Part shown: one piece after another, positions 59,887-64,000 of the stretch
How positions within the stretch are numbered: position 1 is the first letter of the stretch
Layout of the letters: each line of letters starts with the position of its first letter
DNA from: Ceriagrion tenellum
Lineage: Eukaryota; Arthropoda; Insecta; Odonata; Coenagrionidae
NCBI GenBank assembly: GCA_963169105.1
Contig: OY720643.1
Location: 100,141,697 to 100,205,696, forward strand
DNA: 64,000 nucleotides
Direction of reading: 5' to 3'
The notes under the pieces: model-generated
The model's input: only the letters and a program-made list of their open reading frames with translations
Database searches by the model: none
Told to the model about the DNA's origin: nothing
Program-made: the position numbers and the translations under genes

Positions 59887-59999
59887 CTTGCAGAATGACC
59901 GTTCCATCAACAGCGTTATATAAAGTACAAACATCGAATGATAGTGTGCATTGCACAGTTGTCGCAGAGCGATGTAAATCCACGAAATCTATACTTCTC
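59887..59999 (-). other. Candidate internal exon, unidentified
   Basis: On the - strand a 113-base open segment reads DFVDLHRSATTVQCTLSFDV and then CTLYNAVDGTVILQG. It ends at CAAG followed by GTAAGT, a near-perfect donor, and is preceded by TTTTAGTTACTAG, a possible acceptor. The alternation of T/V/L residues suggests beta strands. No family is recognised and no neighbouring exon was found, so this remains weak. Confidence 0.15.
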
Positions 60000-60059
60000 C
60001 TAGTAACTAAAATTGATATCCGATTTTATGCAAATGCACTACTTTAGGGAAAGATCGAA

Positions 60060-61010
60060 GTTAAAGTTGTTTCAACGATACACTATCCTCATAGTTTACT
60101 CATAATCTATATAATTGATCTAAGTTCCCGCGTACGCAGTACATTACCTTGAAATAATCGAAGACGCGGACCTTAGTTCTGATATCGGAGGCGAAGTTCT
60201 GCCATCGGACCTTAACAACTTTCATTCGTGGTGTCAAGGGTGTGACTTAGAATTAAATATAAGAAAAGTCACCACAGTTCACTTCCAGCGAAAGTCATCA
60301 CAACAAATGCCATACATATTCTATCGATGGAATAAACATAAAATCTTCAGATACAGTAAAACATCTTGGAATTACCCTAACTCTGATATATCGTGGGGAA
60401 CACATAAAAAACATGCGGCACAGCATTAAAGAAACTAGGTTTTGTTAAGTGTATATTAGGAAGGTTCTCGGATGAATAAGTCAAAGAAAGATGCTAATTA
60501 GCTCTTCTTAGGCCACACCTCGAATACACCGCGAGGACCCTGGTCATAAAGATTTAACCAAAACAATTAATAAATACAAAGAAAAGCAGCGCGTTACGCT
60601 AAAAACTGCTACAAGCGAACATACAGTGTCTCACAACTTTTAGAGGGGTTAAAGTGGGAGCCCCTAGAGACTCAGAGGCTACTCGCTAGGCTTAGGTTGC
60701 TAGAGAATTTCAGACCTGATATGTTTCAGGGCGACACAGAGAATATTATCATGACACCATACTACGTCTCTAGGTCTGACTGATTCGATAAAATAAGAGA
60801 GATACACTGCCGAACATGCAGATACAAAAACTCACAATAAGCGACCACAATAAGCGACCACAATAAAAACTGAGCTCCACTAAATAACTCCCATAATATA
60901 TGTCATTATTTCACCTCCCAAAACCTTATATCTTTACACGGCTGATCACCTAACTCCCCCTGCCACACGCCCATGCGGCGGCTCGCTGGGTATTATGTAG
61001 ATGTAGATAT
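60060..61010 (+). mobile_element. LINE copy, family 2, longest copy in the window
   Basis: It starts just before the catalytic box. YADD should stand at 60133-60144, but the copy reads YAVH, so the catalytic aspartates are lost. Then come PSDLNNFHSWCQ, LELNIRKVTTVHFQRK, TVKHLGITLT and, after frameshifts, VKWEPLETQRLLARLRLLEN, RPDMFQGDTENII and CRTCRYKNS. The 3' part shares TTTCACCTCCCAAAACC, CCCCTGCCACACGCCC and GGCTCGCTGGG with the other copies and ends in ATGTAGATGTAGAT. A 13-base tandem (GCGACCACAATAA) lies at 60834-60866. It is inactive. Confidence 0.85.
60834..60866. repeat. 13-base tandem repeat in LINE 3' region
   Basis: ACAATAAGCGACC is repeated about two and a half times. It lies at the junction of coding and untranslated parts of the family 2 copy. 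Confidence 0.7.
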
Positions 61011-61640
61011 TTGAATCGCAAGCAATGTTGAAAGAAGTCTAGTTATAAAACGCGGTTCCTTGGGTTGGTAAAACACTTTTCAGAGTTTTTACTGATATTT
61101 ATCCAAAGGGAACTTGCTCATCCATTGAGAAAACACATCACTGATATGACTTCATATTTCTGGAGAATCAAGTAGTTAGTAACAGCCACAACATGTGTAA
61201 ATTGCACGTATAGTTAGACAATGGAATTAACATTGAGGTACGCGCCAAAGGCGCAATATACACTGCCTTACACCACAAATTCACCACTCAAATACAGCCA
61301 AATAAAAAACTTTAGCCTCCCCTTCATTTAATTGATAAACAAGCGACAGTAGATATGTCATCTTTGCACAGACTCAATTTTTTCTAAAAGCAATAGAAAA
61401 AGATCATATATCGGCCATAACACAGATTACATTATTTCGTACAGATGTTATTCAGCAAATTAACCAAATTGTGGCCTTGAGCACATTTCTTTTTAAACCA
61501 GTGACCATTACACAAGGTTGACAACCAAATTAATTAGTCCCAACACCAATTGTCAAATAATGGCAGGAAATCAATAAAAATAAGCCAGAAACAAATAAAT
61601 TATTCAACTTCTCTTCATTTTTGGAGAGTCCGAAATTCAT

Positions 61641-61892
61641 TCACAAATCTGGCAAAAATATTTTTTTAAACCCTTTTTCGGGCAGGCATTCGTTCTCTTT
61701 TTCTACTCCTCTGTATTTTCCTTGTATATGTATTTTAAAGACCGGCTTCAAAACATTCTCTTGCCTTCTTTCTTTTGAAGGAAGAAAATAATCCCTATAA
61801 AATCCATTACATGCATTTCCTATAATTTTTTCCAGCCGCATCAATAGTATTCCAAAAGCCGAGCGAACTTCATTGGCGGAGGCTCCGTCCAC
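61641..61892 (-). CDS. Unrecognised open frame
   Basis: An 83-codon frame with good protein-like composition (NEVRSAFGILLMRLEKIIG, then YRDYFLPSKERRQENV) starting from GTG. The bases at its start form a GC-rich, partly self-complementary word (GGAGCCTCCGCC). I recognise no domain and found no splice partner. Confidence 0.13.
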   Translation of the reverse strand: MDGASANEVRSAFGILLMRLEKIIGNACNGFYRDYFLPSKERRQENVLKPVFKIHIQGKYRGVEKENECLPEKGFKKIFLPDL

Positions 61893-61999
61893 CGGGAAAA
61901 GAGTAGATTGTCGAAATCAGACAGTATGACCATAGCTCCTCAATTTTCGATTTTTGTCCACGGATTTCGATGTTAATTAGGAGAGAGAGAAACGGGTAG

Positions 62000-64000
62000 T
62001 CGAGACCTGGGGGAGGATGAGGAAATTCTCCCCAAAAAATACAAAAATTCTATAATAATCGCTAGCCTTGGCAGCTCGAAGCGTTTTAAATGTTATAACA
62101 CCTGCCTTTAAGAACTAAATTTTGGGAAGGATAGTTATCGAAGAGGACTCTGAAACACTTTAAAGCAAGTTTTAGGAGGAAAAAAATTATCCCGTAAATG
62201 CCTCTCCGAAAAAGGATGAAATCACTAGCGGGATGTAAAAATCCTGCTTGAAAGGAGCCAATTTCCATGGGTTTCGGTTTTATGACACGAGTCACCATGC
62301 TACAAAAATGATAATGCCCCTTTAAATTATGCATAAATTTGAAAAAATTATAATTATTAAATTTAAAAGAAAACTAGCTGAAAATTTAAAATTAAAAATA
62401 AACACATGAAATCAAATCACAAAAGATTATCGTATCGAAAGTACACCAATTCAATAGCTTGCGGCGAAGCAAAACGATCGCTACAAAACTTCACACGTCA
62501 TCAGGGTTAGTTTAATTGGTAAAAGCCTCAAGGATTTGCTTCGTGTCATCCGGAATTATGATTACACAGGGAAAAGAAGAAATAAAATCCAAAATTTATC
62601 ATTCTACACGATTTTATAGTCATTGACTAGAGCTTCGACAAATAATACCACTAAAAATGCAATATTTAATAGTGTTGAATGAATGTACAATGCGAAATAT
62701 TATCATATGTCTCGTTTCTACAAACATCAGACTATGACTAAATATCGGGAAAAGTTCCCAAATTATGTCACCAAGGCGTGCAACTCCAGATTTTCAACGG
62801 ACTACCAACTTGAAGGCAATTTCCCGATCTTCTATGAATTACAGAGGAGTGGCAGCCCTGTCTGGGTGACCATTTCCCCACACCCAACTAGTATCTCCCT
62901 CGCTCACTCCTCTCAACGCCCAATCTTTCCTGACTCCGCCCACTTTCTTCTACTCCGCTGAAAGGGGAGAGATATCTTACGGTCCCAATCCTTCCTTAAT
63001 GGAGTCGTTTCTTGGTCTGTCTGTCGCTTCTCCATCTCTCCATTCCCTCCTCACAATTCAACTCTTTCCCACCGGGTGGCTCAGGAATCGTGCTCCGAAG
63101 AACGAAAGGACCCCGGAAAGATGGAATTTATCGCGGATGGTGAGATGAGGTCCTGGTCCTACCACGTTTAATGTGCAACAAAGTAAGTGAAATATTTAAG
63201 GCGGAGATGGCAATGGTTATTGTATTTCCTAGAGAGCGTGATATAAACTACTTATTTGGGGAGCTGTGATAATGCTTAGATTTATCAAAACCCATTTTCA
63301 AAGGTAAATAAGGAATATAGATAAGAATAGATGAACATTTTCAATTTCACTGAAAAGAGCTGAGTACCTTACGACAACTTTAACGGGTTAGAAAACACAC
63401 AAGCATGCATTCCTTTATTGATGATTTTTACTGCTTAATGATAAGCTACGAGTATTTCAAATAAAAATTGAGACGAATATAATTGAATGTGATGGAATAT
63501 GAAAGTGCCTCCTTCTTCACTTTCAATGTAAACTACTACTCAGATAAATTCTTTTATAGCAATCGTCGCGAATTTGATCCAAAGTAGTACGATTCAAATA
63601 AATAGCAGCAGTATTTACGATTCCACTCAACTATCTTCATAGCAACGTATTAAATTTTACAGAAGGTTTGAAAGAACATCATACTGAACATGCGGACTAT
63701 CAAAAAAATATTTATATATTGTTTGCCCAACATTTAAGGCTTGTTTGGTATTCAAAATATAGAGTATGGTATTTTATAAAATACATTGTAATATATCCTT
63801 TGTAGTCTTAGAGAAGATTGAAAATATAATTAAAACGCTGGCAACATTATTCATGGGATGAGCTTTTTGAACCAAATTGTAACAATTGTTTTAAGGGAAT
63901 TGCTATTAATCATACATTTTTAAGCTATTCTCCAAACAACTGTAAGAATTAAATTATTTAGAATTAAGTCTATGCATAAAACAGCTTAGATTAACTTGAA
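62000..64000. other. No gene recognised
   Basis: AT-rich, with a GC-richer patch at 62840-63160 where a 92-codon + strand frame (62683-62961) ends. I see no domain, RNA gene or repeat. Confidence 0.35.

Overview
The window reads as eukaryotic, AT-rich, gene-poor DNA, most likely from an insect or another arthropod. The clearest pointer is a short interstitial array of the arthropod telomere unit TTAGG at 32968-33004. Other pointers are 5'-truncated non-LTR retrotransposons, tRNA-derived SINE-like elements and a small TTAA-flanked transposon. There are no operons, Shine-Dalgarno sites, rRNA genes or CRISPR arrays, and I found no convincing tRNA gene. I could not identify any intact host protein-coding gene, so the window is best seen as intergenic or intronic sequence.

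Mobile elements. Two LINE families are recognisable from the C-terminal part of their reverse transcriptases. Family 1 (RTE-like; hallmarks such as SRMDRVRNEW and GRGRPRK) has dead copies at 9934-10585 (-), 20686-21190 (+), 22830-23098 (+), 43865-44150 (+) and 58870-59090 (-). Family 2 (CR1/Jockey-like; hallmarks such as VKYFGVTLT, TRRLLARLRL and RSDHETKIRE) has copies at 31032-31996, 50565-50690, 55800-56142, 56200-57008 and 60060-61010, all (+). Solo 3' ends lie at 51748-51816 (-) and probably 23103-23150 (-). All copies are broken by stops and frameshifts. Several family 2 copies share a 3' end that finishes in a GATGTA-type tail.

Three SINE-like elements (29080-29330, 34640-34850, 52848-53000) carry a Pol III B-box-like site followed by a shared GTTAAAC-type core. 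A 528-bp element at 27359-27886 has 13-bp perfect terminal inverted repeats and TTAA on both sides, as expected of a piggyBac-type MITE. A smaller inverted-repeat element lies at 11575-11689.

Other structure. Two strong foldbacks lie 0.9 kb apart (38028-38108 and 38935-38992) and resemble small-RNA precursors. A 118-bp block is duplicated at 24511 and 24831 with one substitution and a change in the trailing A-run. A 26-bp exact repeat (51613 and 53251) sits at the start of a longer diverged repeat. Several GC-richer islands carry TATA-like boxes (23388, 30737, 35013).

Possible genes. The stretch 47.7-49.6 kb holds several short reading frames with protein-like composition that lack any family I recognise, including a speculative three-exon model at 48486-48843 (-). 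Long open frames in purine-rich blocks (for example 3109-3672, 3957-4502, 12846-13353) are probably composition effects. All of these are low confidence.
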